Below, in pieces: positions 42,117 through 54,959 of a stretch of 56,914 nt of DNA. Position 1 is the stretch's first letter. The number at the start of each line of letters is the position of its first letter. The DNA comes from Nevskia sp. (GTDB lineage: Bacteria > Pseudomonadota > Gammaproteobacteria > Nevskiales > Nevskiaceae), in the NCBI GenBank assembly GCA_016779605.1, contig JADHNH010000009.1:1-56914 (forward strand). The letters are read 5' to 3'. The position numbers were made by a program, and so were the translations under genes. The notes beneath the pieces are model-generated. The model was given only the letters and a program-made list of their open reading frames with translations. It searched no databases and was not told where the DNA came from.

Positions 42117-42749
42117 ATGCGAATCTGCGTCTACTGCGCGTCCAGCAGCCAGTCACATCCCGAATACCGCGAATCCGCGCGCCGGCTCGGCGGGGTGCTG
42201 GCGCAGGCCGGCTGCACCATCGTCTACGGCGGCGGCACCGCCGGCTCCATGGGCGCGCTGGCCGACGGCGCGCTGGCGCAGGGCGGCGCGGTGGTCGGCA
42301 TCCTGCCGCGCTTCATGGCGGACCTGGAATGGGGCCACCCCGGCCTGACCACGCTGCACGTGGTCGAGGACATGCGCGAGCGCAAGCACCGCCTGCTGGC
42401 GGATTCGGACGCGGTGATCGCCCTGCCCGGCGGCTGCGGCACGCTGGAGGAATTGATGGAGGCGATCACGCTCAAACGGCTGGGGCTGTACTTCAAGCCG
42501 ATCGTGCTGGTGAACACGCGCGGATTCTACGCGCCGCTGCAGGGCTTCCTGCGCGACATGATCGACGAGCGCTTCATGAACCCGGAGCACGCGCGGATGT
42601 GGTCGCTGGTGGAGAGCCCGGAGGACGTGCTGCCGGCGATCCAGGCAGCGCCGCAATGGGACCCGGCGGCGCGCAGCTTCGCGGTGGTGCGCGACCCGGC
42701 GGCGCGGAGCTTCGCGGTGGTGCGCGACCCGGCGGCGCCGACTGGGTGA
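42117..42749 (+). CDS. LOG-family protein (TIGR00730 type, cytokinin riboside phosphoribohydrolase-like)
   Basis: 210 residues; the N-terminus MRICVYCASSSQSHPEY is the canonical family start. It has a Rossmann-like fold with VYGGGTAGSMGALADGAL and the catalytic motif PGGCGTLEELMEA. Members hydrolyse nucleoside 5'-monophosphates to free base and ribose phosphate. There is no Shine-Dalgarno sequence: the start lies 5 bases after the terminator T-run. The C-terminus has a 33-bp tandem repeat. Confidence 0.9.
   Translation: MRICVYCASSSQSHPEYRESARRLGGVLAQAGCTIVYGGGTAGSMGALADGALAQGGAVVGILPRFMADLEWGHPGLTTLHVVEDMRERKHRLLADSDAVIALPGGCGTLEELMEAITLKRLGLYFKPIVLVNTRGFYAPLQGFLRDMIDERFMNPEHARMWSLVESPEDVLPAIQAAPQWDPAARSFAVVRDPAARSFAVVRDPAAPTG
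42660..42737 (+). repeat. In-frame 33-bp tandem repeat in the LOG-family gene
   Basis: Two full units (42660-42692 and 42693-42725) and 12 bases of a third, differing at one base. Each encodes DPAARSFAVVR. It extends the C-terminal tail beyond the conserved fold. Confidence 0.85.
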
Positions 42750-42761
42750 GGGAACGCGTTT

Positions 42762-42982
42762 AGGCGATGACTCGATGTCATCGCCTGCGGTGCCGAACGC
42801 CCGGCCAGGGATGGCCGGGCCGGGCGTTCCGGCGACTGCGCAGTCTCGCCAGGGACGGCTGTGCTGAACAAGCTGATAGCACCTTGCCGCCGGGCCAAGC
42901 GTGGCCGGGGTGTCATGTACATGCAAGCCGGTTTGGCGCAGAATCGTTGGACGTAAAGCGAACCCGGGACCCGATCCCGGGC
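42762..42982 (+). other. Hairpin-rich intergenic region before the aldehyde dehydrogenase
   Basis: The gap 42750-43089 has no gene that I can support. It holds AGGCGATGAC-TCGAT-GTCATCGCCT (42762-42786, a perfect 10-bp stem), GAACGCCCGGCC paired with GGCCGGGCGTTC just after, and CCCGGGA-CCCGA-TCCCGGG near 42964. None has a U-run. They may be a terminator without U-run, a leader structure or repeats. Confidence 0.4.
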
Positions 42983-43089
42983 GGTTGCACGATTACACGG
43001 CGCGCCGGGGGAGCACCACCGCCAGCAAGGCGGCAGGTGCGCGGACGATCCGGCGCGCGCCCCATTCAAAAACTCGCTGGAGGATCGCC

Positions 43090-44610
<1,521 letters not shown>

Positions 44611-44760
44611 AGCCGCACCCGGTGAAGTTGCACCCGGTCGCGCCCCTCTCCACGCCGCGGGACAGGGGCGTGGCCGGCACAGCAGCAGCGCCGGCCGCGC
44701 AATCCGTGCGCGGCCCGACCCGCAACGGCCAAGGCCAATCGACCAAGGAAAGATGAATTC

Positions 44761-45135
44761 ATGAGCCCCACCGAAACCGTGCAAAGCTTCCTCAAGGCCT
44801 GGGAACCGGCCAACGGCTGGAAGACCGCCATCCGCGACTACTTCACCGCCGACTGCGTCTACGAGAACGTGGGCCTGACCAACACCACCGGCCCGGCGGC
44901 CTCCATCGCCGTGCTCGAGGCGATGGCCAAGCAGCTGCCGTTCGTGTCCCTCAAGGTGGACATGCTCGGCATCGCCGCGCAGGGCAACACGGTCATGACC
45001 GAGCGCGTGGATCATCTGCTCGGCGCCGACGGCAAGGCGCTGGTGTCGATCCGCCTGATGGGCGTGTTCGAGGTGCAGGGCGGCAAGATCAAGGCCTGGC
45101 GCGACTACTTCGACTCGCGCGCGGTCGGCGGCTGA
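44761..45135 (+). CDS. SnoaL-like/limonene-1,2-epoxide hydrolase-type protein
   Basis: 124 residues in a cone-shaped alpha+beta barrel family. Signature segments: VQSFLKAWEPANGW, FTADCVYENVGLTNTTGP, MTERVDHLLGADGKALVSIR and VFEVQGGKIKAWRDYFD, matching the Asp-Arg-Asp set of limonene epoxide hydrolases. The substrate is unknown. It sits about 150 bases downstream of the aldehyde dehydrogenase, and its AGGAAAG ribosome site is good. Confidence 0.85.
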   Translation: MSPTETVQSFLKAWEPANGWKTAIRDYFTADCVYENVGLTNTTGPAASIAVLEAMAKQLPFVSLKVDMLGIAAQGNTVMTERVDHLLGADGKALVSIRLMGVFEVQGGKIKAWRDYFDSRAVGG

Positions 45136-45147
45136 GCGCCGCGCGCA

Positions 45148-45180
45148 GGCAAGCCCGGCGGCGTCCCAGCCGGGCTTGCC
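45148..45180 (+). terminator. 12-bp stem-loop after the SnoaL-like gene
   Basis: GGCAAGCCCGGC and GCCGGGCTTGCC pair perfectly around a 9-base loop. There is no U-run, so termination is plausible but not certain. The next gene starts 6 bases later. Confidence 0.45.
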
Positions 45181-45186
45181 GGGGCG

Positions 45187-45813
45187 ATGCCGGGCACGGC
45201 GCAGGGAGCGGATGTGGCCGACATTGCCGATATCCCGATTTTCCCGCTGAACACCGTCCTTTACCCGGGTGGGCGCCTGCCCCTGCGCATCTTCGAGACG
45301 CGCTACGTGGACATGACCAAGGCCTGCATCCGCGATAACAGCGTCTTCGGCGTGTGCCAGATCCTCGAAGGACAGGAAACCGGCAAGCCCGCGGTGCCCG
45401 CGCGCGTCGGCTGCACCGCGCGCATCGTGCAATGGGATGTGCCCGCCGCCGGGCTGTTCACCCTGGTGACGGAGGGCGAGAGTGTGTTCCGCATCCAGGA
45501 GCAGTGGTCCACCAAGGGCGGACTGTTGCGCGCCAACGTGCGGCTGCAGGAGCCGCTGGAGCCGCCGGCGGCCCTGCCGGAACGCTACAAGCGCCTGTCG
45601 CGCCTGCTCCAGGAGATCATCGAAAAGCTCGGCGCGGAGCACTTCGCCAGCCCGCTGCGCCTGAACGAGGCCGCCTGGGTTGCCTGGCGGCTGGCGGAAA
45701 TGCTGCCGCTGGAGCGCGATTTCAAGCTGCGGCTGCTGGAGGCGGGCGACCCGCTGGAGTTCCTCGGGCCGATCGAGGAAGCGGTGCGCTCGGCCGTGAA
45801 GGACCGGCACTGA
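45187..45813 (+). CDS. LON-domain (substrate-binding) protein
   Basis: 208 residues. The segment IPIFPLNTVLYPGGRLPLRIFETRY is the start of the Lon N-terminal domain. The ATPase and protease domains of Lon are absent, as in other stand-alone LON-domain proteins of unknown function. The rest is an alpha/beta domain with a helical end (RDFKLRLLEAGDPLEFLG). A later start at the V of VADIADIP is possible. Confidence 0.88.
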   Translation: MPGTAQGADVADIADIPIFPLNTVLYPGGRLPLRIFETRYVDMTKACIRDNSVFGVCQILEGQETGKPAVPARVGCTARIVQWDVPAAGLFTLVTEGESVFRIQEQWSTKGGLLRANVRLQEPLEPPAALPERYKRLSRLLQEIIEKLGAEHFASPLRLNEAAWVAWRLAEMLPLERDFKLRLLEAGDPLEFLGPIEEAVRSAVKDRH

Positions 45814-45906
45814 CCGGGCGGCACGGCTGCGGGTGGGCAATTTTGACCCTGGAGCCTAACTTTCGCCGATGGTTTACGATGCACCACCAAGGGCGGGAGT
45901 TTTCCA

Positions 45907-47025
45907 GTGCCGGCAGTTGCCGCAATCAGACAGCAAAAGCGCAGCATCATCGATCGGCACGCCAAGCCCGACAACTTCAAAGGTGCGACCCAGGTCCTGA
46001 CCACCCTGCTGCCGGTTGCGGCCTTGTGGTATGCCGCCGCCCTCGGCGACCGCCTGGCCGACGCCGATGGCCTGACCGCGGCGGCCACCCTGGTGTTGAG
46101 CCTGTTCCTGCTGCGCGTTTTCGTGCTGATGCACGATTGCGGTCACGGCAGCCTGTTCCGCACGTCCTCGCTCAACAAGGCGCTGGGCTTCGGCTTCGGC
46201 CTGCTGTCGGGCATGCCGCAATACGTGTGGGCGCAGCACCACAATTACCACCATGCCACCAACGGCAACTGGGAAAAGTATCGCGGGCCGCTGTCGATCC
46301 TTTCGGTGGACGAATACGACGCGCTGTCCAGGCCGCGCCAGCGGTCCTACGTGCGGCGGCGCAACATCTTCCTGGCGCCGTTCGGCGGATTCCTCTACCT
46401 GATCTTCAACCCCCGCGTGACCTGGCTCAAGGGCACGGCGGGCCTGGCGCGGCACGTGCTCCGCGGCAAGATCGCGCAGCCCGGCGTTTCCGTGCGCACG
46501 CACGCCGCCCGCTACGAAACGCGCCACTGGAAAACCGGCGCCGAGTTCTGGCACATGACCATGAACAACCTGGTCCTGCTGTCGGCCTGGGCGCTCATGT
46601 GCTGGCTGGTCGGCCCGGTGCTGTTTTTCTGCGTCTACCTGGCCAGCGCCTCGCTGGCCGGGGGCGCGGGCATCGTGCTGTTCGCCGTGCAGCACAACTT
46701 CGAGCATTCCTACGCCAGCGGCGACCTGGGCTGGGACTGCGACAGCGCCACCCTCCACGGCACCAGCTATCTGGCCTTGCCGGGTTGGCTGAACTGGCTC
46801 ACCGCCAACATCGGCTACCACCACATCCACCACCTTTCCCCGCGCATCCCCAACTACCGGCTGGCGGGCTGCCACGCCGAACACGGGCACCTGTTCGGCA
46901 AGGTCAAGCGCCTCACGCTGGGGGACATCGGCGCCTCGCTGAAATTCCTGCTGTGGGATCCGCGCCTGCGGCAGATCATTTCCGTGGCCGAGCACGAGTC
47001 GGCCAGGCTCGCGGCGGCGGCCTGA
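45907..47025 (+). CDS. Membrane fatty acid desaturase
   Basis: 372 residues from GTG 45907. Histidine boxes: HDCGHGS (about 75), [10 protein letters not shown] (about 112), and [13 protein letters not shown] near the C-terminal third, plus HNFEHSY. About four membrane helices. These bind a di-iron centre that introduces double bonds into acyl chains in the membrane. There is no fused cytochrome b5 or ferredoxin domain, so electrons must come from another protein. It is convergent with icd. Confidence 0.93.
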   Translation: MPAVAAIRQQKRSIIDRHAKPDNFKGATQVLTTLLPVAALWYAAALGDRLADADGLTAAATLVLSLFLLRVFVLMHDCGHGSLFRTSSLNKALGFGFGLLSGMPQYVWAQHHNYHHATNGNWEKYRGPLSILSVDEYDALSRPRQRSYVRRRNIFLAPFGGFLYLIFNPRVTWLKGTAGLARHVLRGKIAQPGVSVRTHAARYETRHWKTGAEFWHMTMNNLVLLSAWALMCWLVGPVLFFCVYLASASLAGGAGIVLFAVQHNFEHSYASGDLGWDCDSATLHGTSYLALPGWLNWLTANIGYHHIHHLSPRIPNYRLAGCHAEHGHLFGKVKRLTLGDIGASLKFLLWDPRLRQIISVAEHESARLAAAA

Positions 47026-47060
47026 GCGCATCGGCCGGATGCCGGCCGGCGCCGCAAGCT

Positions 47061-47094
47061 GGCGCCCCCTTGCCTGCGCGGCGGCGGGGGCGCC
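47061..47094. terminator. Stem between convergent desaturase and icd genes
   Basis: GGCGCCCCC and GGGGGCGCC pair (9 bp) with a 16-base loop between convergent stop codons. There is no U-run; a bidirectional terminator is a weak inference. Confidence 0.35.
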
Positions 47095-47108
47095 GTTCGT
47101 AGTGCCGT

Positions 47109-49346
<2,238 letters not shown>

Positions 49347-49672
49347 TGTCGATGTCCTGGGTAGGGCTGCTCCAGCCCGCGTCGCGTCGTGGCGGCTTGC
49401 GTCCGGATCTGGCCGGTCAAGCGCGCCGCAGCAGATGGGGCTGTCGGAATTTTTTTAAGTGAGACGCACCCGGGCTTTCTCACCGCGACGGCCGGCGCTT
49501 TCGACGGACCGCTGCACTGGGAGAGCCTGCCCCCATTTTACGCGGCGGCCCGTGTGAATCAATCGCCGCGACCGCCGGGCGCCGGCCCTGCCTGCCCGGC
49601 CCACTTCCTTGGTGTATCCTCCCTCGCCGAACCCGCAGCCCGGATGTCCGGGCCTAAAACCGTGCCAGGACC
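49347..49672. other. Divergent intergenic region icd/ilvD
   Basis: 326 bases without a gene. It must hold promoters for both icd and ilvD. A T-rich run near 49450 (AATTTTTTTAAG) stands out, but I see no convincing -35/-10 pair, leader peptide or attenuator for ilvD. Confidence 0.5.
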
Positions 49673-51355
49673 ATGACCGAACCAGCCAACAGCCGCAGCC
49701 GCATGATCACCGCCGGGGTGGCCCGCTCGCCCAACCGCGCCATGCTGCGCGCGGTGGGTTTCACCGACGCGGATTTCGAAAAGCCCATCGTCGGCGTGGC
49801 CAACGGCCATTCCACCATGAACCCCTGCAACGCCGGCCTGGGGCCGCTGGCGGTGCGGGCGGAAGCCGCGCTGCGCCAGGCCGGCGCCATGCCGCAGAAC
49901 TTCGGTTTCCCGACCGTCACCGACGGCATTTCGATGGGCACCGAGGGCATGAAGTACTCGCTGGTGTCGCGCGAGGTGATCGCCGACGCCATCGAAACCG
50001 CGGTGCAGTCGCAGTTCATGGACGGCGTGCTGGTGATCGGCGGCTGCGACAAGAACATGCCCGGCGCGATGATCGCGATGATGCGCATGAACATCCCGGC
50101 GGTGTTCTGCTACGGCGGCACCATCAAGCCGGGTCATTGGAAGGGCCAGACGCTGACCATCGTCTCGCCGTTCGAGGCGGTCGGCGCGTTCTCCGCCGGC
50201 CGCATGTCCAAGGAAGACTTCGACGGCATCGAGAAGAACGCCTGCCCGAGCTTCGGCGCCTGCGGCGGCATGTACACCGCCAACACCATGTCCAGCGCCA
50301 TCGAGGCGCTGGGCCTGTCGCTGCCGGCGTCCTCGACCATGGCCAACCCGGACGCGGAAAAGGCCGACTCGGTCGCCCTGTCCGCGCAGGCGCTGGTCGG
50401 CGCCATCCGCAGGCAGATCCGGCCGCGCGACATCTTCACCCGCAAGAGCCTGGAGAACGCGGTGACGGTGATCATGGCCACCGGCGGCTCCACCAACGCG
50501 GTGCTGCACCTGCTGGCCATCGCCCACGCCGCCGGCGTGCCCTGGACCATCGACGATTTCGAGCGCATCCGGCTCAAGGCGCCGGTGCTGTGCGACCTGA
50601 AGCCCTCGGGCAAGTACGTGGCCACCGAGCTGCACCAGGCCGGCGGCATCCCGCAGGTCATGAAGATGCTGCTCAAGGCGGGCCTGCTGCACGGCGACTG
50701 CCTGACCATCACCGGCCAGACGGTGGCCGAAACCCTGGCCCACGTGCCCGACGCGCCGCCGGCCGGGCAAGACGTGATCCACCCGATCGACAAGCCGCTG
50801 TACAAGCAGGGCCACCTGGCGATCCTGCGCGGCAACCTGGCGCCCGAAGGCTGCGTGGCCAAGATCACCGGCCTGAAGAATCCGGCGATCACCGGCCCGG
50901 CGCGGGTGTTCGACTCGGAAGACGCCGCCATGGCCGCGATCATGGCCGACCAGATCCGCCACGGCGACGTGCTGGTGATCCGCTACGAGGGCCCCAAGGG
51001 CGGCCCCGGCATGCGCGAGATGCTCGCGCCCACCTCGGCGCTGATCGGCAAGGGCTTCGGCGAGACCGTGGGCCTGATCACCGACGGGCGCTTTTCCGGC
51101 GGCACCTGGGGCATGGTGGTCGGCCACGTCGCGCCGGAAGCCTACGTGGGCGGCAACATCGCCCTGGTGCAGGAAGGCGATTCGCTCACCATCGACGCGC
51201 ACAAGCTGCTGATCCAGCTCAACGTCTCCGACGCGGAGCTGGCGCGCCGGCGCGCCGGCTGGAAGCAGCCGGCGCCGCGCTACACCGCCGGCGTGCTGGC
51301 CAAGTACATGAAGCTGGTCGGCACCGCCAGCAAGGGCGCGGTGACGGACGGCTGA
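49673..51355 (+). CDS. ilvD: Dihydroxy-acid dehydratase
   Basis: 560 residues from ATG 49673. Fe-S cluster cysteines lie in [16 protein letters not shown] and [13 protein letters not shown]; the C-terminal part has [21 protein letters not shown]. It converts dihydroxy acids to 2-keto acids in branched-chain amino acid synthesis. The other ilv genes are not adjacent. Confidence 0.97.
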   Translation: MTEPANSRSRMITAGVARSPNRAMLRAVGFTDADFEKPIVGVANGHSTMNPCNAGLGPLAVRAEAALRQAGAMPQNFGFPTVTDGISMGTEGMKYSLVSREVIADAIETAVQSQFMDGVLVIGGCDKNMPGAMIAMMRMNIPAVFCYGGTIKPGHWKGQTLTIVSPFEAVGAFSAGRMSKEDFDGIEKNACPSFGACGGMYTANTMSSAIEALGLSLPASSTMANPDAEKADSVALSAQALVGAIRRQIRPRDIFTRKSLENAVTVIMATGGSTNAVLHLLAIAHAAGVPWTIDDFERIRLKAPVLCDLKPSGKYVATELHQAGGIPQVMKMLLKAGLLHGDCLTITGQTVAETLAHVPDAPPAGQDVIHPIDKPLYKQGHLAILRGNLAPEGCVAKITGLKNPAITGPARVFDSEDAAMAAIMADQIRHGDVLVIRYEGPKGGPGMREMLAPTSALIGKGFGETVGLITDGRFSGGTWGMVVGHVAPEAYVGGNIALVQEGDSLTIDAHKLLIQLNVSDAELARRRAGWKQPAPRYTAGVLAKYMKLVGTASKGAVTDG

Positions 51356-51379
51356 GCGCTCCGCTCGCCGACACCCGGC

Positions 51380-52162
51380 TCAGGCCAGGCCGAACAGGCG
51401 CCGGGCGTTGGCGGCGGATGCTGCGCCCACCGCTGCGGCGCTTTCGCCGCGCGCCTGCGCGACGCTGCGCACCACCCAGGGCAGGTAAGCCGGCTCGTTG
51501 CGGCGGTGCTTCGGCGCCGGCTTGATCGTGCGCGGCAACAGGTAGGGCGCGTCGGTTTCCACCAGCAGCCGGTCGGCCGGAATGCGCGGCACCAGCTCGC
51601 GCAAGGCCTGGCCGCGGCGCTCGTCGCAGACCCAGCCGGTGATGCCGATGTGGCAGTCCAGCGCCAGGTAGGCTTCCAGCGCCTCGGCGGAATCGGTGAA
51701 GCAGTGCACCACGCAGCCGGGCAGCGCCTTGCGGTAGTCGCGCAGGATGGCGTGGAAGTCGGCGTGGGCGTCGCGCTGGTGCAGGAAAGCCGGCTTGCCG
51801 GCCTGCACCGCCAGGCCGAGCTGGGCGACGAAGGCGCGGCGCTGCGCCTCGTGCGGCGCCAGGTTGCGGAAGTAGTCGAGCCCGCATTCGCCCAGCGCCA
51901 CCACCTGCGGCTCGCCGGCCAGCCCGGCGATCTGCGCGGCCAGGGTTTCGTCCCATTCGGTGGCATGGTGCGGATGCAGGCCGGCGGTGGCGTAAATCCG
52001 CTGCGGGTGCGCGCGCGCCAGCTGCAAAGCCTGTTCATTGCTCTGGGCGCTGCTGCCGGTGACCACGATCGCCTCAACGCCGGCCGCCCAGGCCCGCGCC
52101 AGCACCGCGTCGCGGTCGGCGTCGAAGCTGTCGTGGGCGAGGTTGGCGCCGATGTCGATCAT
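51380..52162 (-). CDS. tatD: TatD-family metal-dependent hydrolase
   Basis: 260 residues from ATG 52162 (MIDIGANLAHDSFDADRD). Metal-site regions GECGLDYFRN, FLHQRDAHADF, VHCFTDSAE and ETDAPYLLPR are in order. The family includes DNases acting on nicked or oxidised DNA. The N-terminal motif is NLAHDSF, as in proteobacterial TatD, rather than HxH. It is convergent with ilvD. Confidence 0.93.
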   Translation of the reverse strand: MIDIGANLAHDSFDADRDAVLARAWAAGVEAIVVTGSSAQSNEQALQLARAHPQRIYATAGLHPHHATEWDETLAAQIAGLAGEPQVVALGECGLDYFRNLAPHEAQRRAFVAQLGLAVQAGKPAFLHQRDAHADFHAILRDYRKALPGCVVHCFTDSAEALEAYLALDCHIGITGWVCDERRGQALRELVPRIPADRLLVETDAPYLLPRTIKPAPKHRRNEPAYLPWVVRSVAQARGESAAAVGAASAANARRLFGLA

Positions 52163-52167
52163 TGTTT

Positions 52168-52202
52168 CGGGAATCGGGAATCGGGAATCGGGAATGGGGA
52201 TT
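52168..52202. repeat. CGGGAAT heptamer tandem repeat
   Basis: Four perfect copies of CGGGAAT (52168-52195), then GGGGATT. Runs of this type between genes are common in Xanthomonadaceae. It lies directly upstream of tatD, so it occupies the promoter or leader region. Confidence 0.85.
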
Positions 52203-52222
52203 CGCACCAGGCACGCTGGCGC

Positions 52223-54061
52223 TTACCCGGGCGCGGCAGCAGCGGGCGCCTGGCATTGCTGGCGCCACAGGATGCGCTGTTCCACCGCGGGCGCGGCGCC
52301 GGCTTCGTGCGGCGGCTCGACCAGGTAGATCATCTTGAAGTCGAGCAGGGCGCGGCCGGGCGGATTGGCGCGGTTCCAGCGGCGGCACAGGTAGTCGCCG
52401 TATGCGGCCTGAATCGCACCGGCGGGCCCCGCCTGCGCCGGCAGCAGCTTGTCCTGGAACAGGTGCCAGCGGATGCCGCGGTAGCTGCCCGGGACGTCGC
52501 GCGGCTTGTCGAAGCTCACCGTGCCGTGCTCGGGGTGCAGCACGTCCACCGCGCTGCCGTCGGCCAGCGCGCCGGGGAACACGAACCAGCCGTCGTCGCG
52601 CGCCGCCAGCGGCGTGTACCAGTCCCAGTCCTGGTCCATGCGCAGCAGCCGCAGCGGCGACAGCAGGCCCGCGGCCGGCCGCAGCACGCCGGCGGCGGCG
52701 AGGTTGCCGGCCAGCACCAGTGCCAGCACGCCAGCCGCCAGCCACTGCGCTGCGCGGGCGGTGCATTGGCGCGGTTCGCGGTACGGCAGCAGCCGGTCCG
52801 CCAGCCGGCCGAGCGCCGTGCGGTGGCGGCCCAGCAGGTCGTACAGGGCGTTGCCGGGTGCGGCGCTCCAGCTGCCCGCGAGCAGCCAGCCAAGCCCGCA
52901 GAACACCGGCGAGCGGCGCAGCAGGACGGTCAGCGCCGGCCACTTGAGGTAGGCGTGGTCGTCGTGGTCGATCACTACCCAGGAGCGGTTGGCTTCGAAC
53001 AGCGCGCGGGCGCGAGCCTGCCCCTGCGCCGGCGCCAGCTCGGCGCGCGGCAGCACCAGCAGGGTGCGGGCCAGCAGGCACAGCTTCAGGCACAGCGCGC
53101 AGTCGCGGTCGTAGTAGATGCGCAGGGCCTGCGGCCCGCGCCTGCGCTCGCGTTTTTGCCGCCGGCGCGCCAGTGCATCCCAGACCCAGCCGTCGACCAG
53201 GGCCGCCAGGGCCACCAGGGCGGCCGCCGGCAGCAGGCGCTGCACGAAGCACAGCGCCAGCCCGACCTGCAGCAGCGCCAAGGTGGCCAGCGCGGCCAGC
53301 CGCAGCGGCCGCCGCAGCAGCGGAAACAGCAGCAGCGGCGGTGCCCAGCGCGCGGCGTAGTACGCGAATGCCGAAAACGCGCCGAGCAGGCCTTCCTGCG
53401 TGCGCAGCCAGATGCCGGCCGGCGCGGTGTACGCATCGCGCAGCACGGCCTGGTGCAGGGCGGTGAAGTCCGGCGACCACTGCGCGCCGCGCAGCGCCAG
53501 GCCGCCGGACAGGAACACGGCGGCGACCTGCAGGCTCAGGCCGGCGCCGGCCCAGGACAAGTGCGGCGCGGCCGGCGGTGCCGGCTGGCGCGCGAGCGCG
53601 GCGTCCACGCTGCCGCGCGCGCCCAGCGGCAGGAACAGGCCCCAGAACAGCAGGCAGGCCAGCAGGGTATCGCCGGGCGTGACGATCAGCGGGGCGCGGC
53701 TGAGCAGCGAGGCCTGCAGCACGAAGCAGGCGGCGGCGGCCAGCCGGGTGCGCCAGCCCAGCGCCAGGGCCAGGGCCGCCGCCGCCTGAGCCAGGAGCAG
53801 CGCCACGGCAAACCAAGCCTGGCCGTTGGCCAGGTGCAGGCTGATGCGGTCCGGCTCGCCGAAAGCGGCCAGCCACTGGCGCGGCATGACCCCGGCGTCG
53901 GTATAGAAGCTGCAGGTGTCGGGCAGGCGTCGCGCCGCGTCGAAGAACAGCAGCAGCCCGAGCAGCGCGCGGAACAGCGCCAGGCTGCGCAGGTCCAGGC
54001 CGACCAGCGCGGCGGGCAGCGCGCGCAGCCAGCTTGTCAGTCGCAACCGCGCTTCCTTCAT
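52223..54061 (-). CDS. HTTM-domain membrane protein with C-terminal DUF393 region
   Basis: 612 residues. The N-terminal half is a horizontally transferred transmembrane (HTTM) domain, related to vitamin K-dependent gamma-carboxylases (LFRALLGLLLFFDAARRLPD, then FYTDAGVMPRQW). From about residue 310 a thiol-disulfide (DCC/DUF393) domain begins, IYYDRDCALCLKLCLL, with DxDCxLC. A further membrane domain and a periplasmic part (DWYTPLAARDDGWFVFPGAL) follow. Biological role unknown; a redox or carboxylase-like process at the membrane is possible. Confidence 0.82.
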   Translation of the reverse strand: MKEARLRLTSWLRALPAALVGLDLRSLALFRALLGLLLFFDAARRLPDTCSFYTDAGVMPRQWLAAFGEPDRISLHLANGQAWFAVALLLAQAAAALALALGWRTRLAAAACFVLQASLLSRAPLIVTPGDTLLACLLFWGLFLPLGARGSVDAALARQPAPPAAPHLSWAGAGLSLQVAAVFLSGGLALRGAQWSPDFTALHQAVLRDAYTAPAGIWLRTQEGLLGAFSAFAYYAARWAPPLLLFPLLRRPLRLAALATLALLQVGLALCFVQRLLPAAALVALAALVDGWVWDALARRRQKRERRRGPQALRIYYDRDCALCLKLCLLARTLLVLPRAELAPAQGQARARALFEANRSWVVIDHDDHAYLKWPALTVLLRRSPVFCGLGWLLAGSWSAAPGNALYDLLGRHRTALGRLADRLLPYREPRQCTARAAQWLAAGVLALVLAGNLAAAGVLRPAAGLLSPLRLLRMDQDWDWYTPLAARDDGWFVFPGALADGSAVDVLHPEHGTVSFDKPRDVPGSYRGIRWHLFQDKLLPAQAGPAGAIQAAYGDYLCRRWNRANPPGRALLDFKMIYLVEPPHEAGAAPAVEQRILWRQQCQAPAAAAPG

Positions 54062-54284
54062 AGGCCCCGCTAACGTTGTTTTCGACTGCCGCCGCAGATG
54101 CGTGCGAACCGGCTCCCTTGGCGCCGGTTCGTCCGCCGGTGCCCCGGATCATGCGCCGCGGCCCGGGTGCCGCGGGGCGCTCTCCGGCGCGCGCCGGTAT
54201 TTTCGCGCATTACGCCGCCGCCGTCGCCTGTATCACGGCCTTTGTCACGGTTTTTTTGGGGCTGCCGCAGTAAACTGCCCGGCA

Positions 54285-54959
54285 ATGTCGACCGAACTGG
54301 TGGGGCTCCCCGCTCGGGGCGAATCACGCGAACTCTTCGTGGACGGCGCCGCCGGCCGCCTGGAGGCCCTGCTGGCGATGCCGCCCGGCCAGGGCGCGCT
54401 CGCGGGCGTCTGCCTGGCCTGCCACCCGCATCCGCTGTACGGCGGGGCGATGAGCAACAAGGTCGTCCATGCCCTGGCCGCCGCCGCGCTCAAGGCCGGG
54501 CTGGCGGCCATGCGGTTCAATTTCCGCGGCGTCGGCGCCAGCCAGGGCACCTTCGACGACGCCCGCGGCGAAACCGACGACGCCGTCGCCGTGGCCGGCT
54601 GGCTGCGCACGCATTTCCCCGGCCTGCCGCTGGTCCTGTCCGGCTTCTCGTTCGGCGCCTACGTCAGTCTCAAGGCCGCCGCCCAGGTGCACCCCGCCGC
54701 GCAGGTGAGCATCAGCATCCCGTTCGGGCGCTACGTGGACCAGGCCGCCCCGCCGACGCACCCGGGCTGCCCGTGGCTGGCGGTGCACAGCGTCGACGAC
54801 GACGTGGTGAGCTGGGCCGAAACGCGCGCCGAACTGCTGCGCTACCAGCCGCCGCCCACCATCGTCGAGCTCGACGGCGCCGGCCACTTCTACCACGGAC
54901 GCATCGGCGAGCTGCAGGACATCGTGCTGCCGTTCCTGCAGCAGAGCCTGCGCCCATGA
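54285..54959 (+). CDS. Alpha/beta hydrolase
   Basis: 224 residues from ATG 54285. Landmarks: CHPHPLYGGAMSNKVVHAL, MRFNFRGVGASQGTFDDARGE and the nucleophile elbow GFSFGAY (Ser). A later Asp in HSVDDDVVSW and the catalytic His in LDGAGHFYHGR complete the triad. The pattern belongs to the group of small serine hydrolases often annotated as CocE/dienelactone-like. It overlaps the DUF3047 gene by 4 bases, so they form one operon. Confidence 0.88.
   Translation: MSTELVGLPARGESRELFVDGAAGRLEALLAMPPGQGALAGVCLACHPHPLYGGAMSNKVVHALAAAALKAGLAAMRFNFRGVGASQGTFDDARGETDDAVAVAGWLRTHFPGLPLVLSGFSFGAYVSLKAAAQVHPAAQVSISIPFGRYVDQAAPPTHPGCPWLAVHSVDDDVVSWAETRAELLRYQPPPTIVELDGAGHFYHGRIGELQDIVLPFLQQSLRP

Noticed and set aside
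42901-43089. N-terminal extension of the aldehyde dehydrogenase
   Set aside because: The extra residues are unlike the family, and the GTG at 43090 has a strong GGAGG site.
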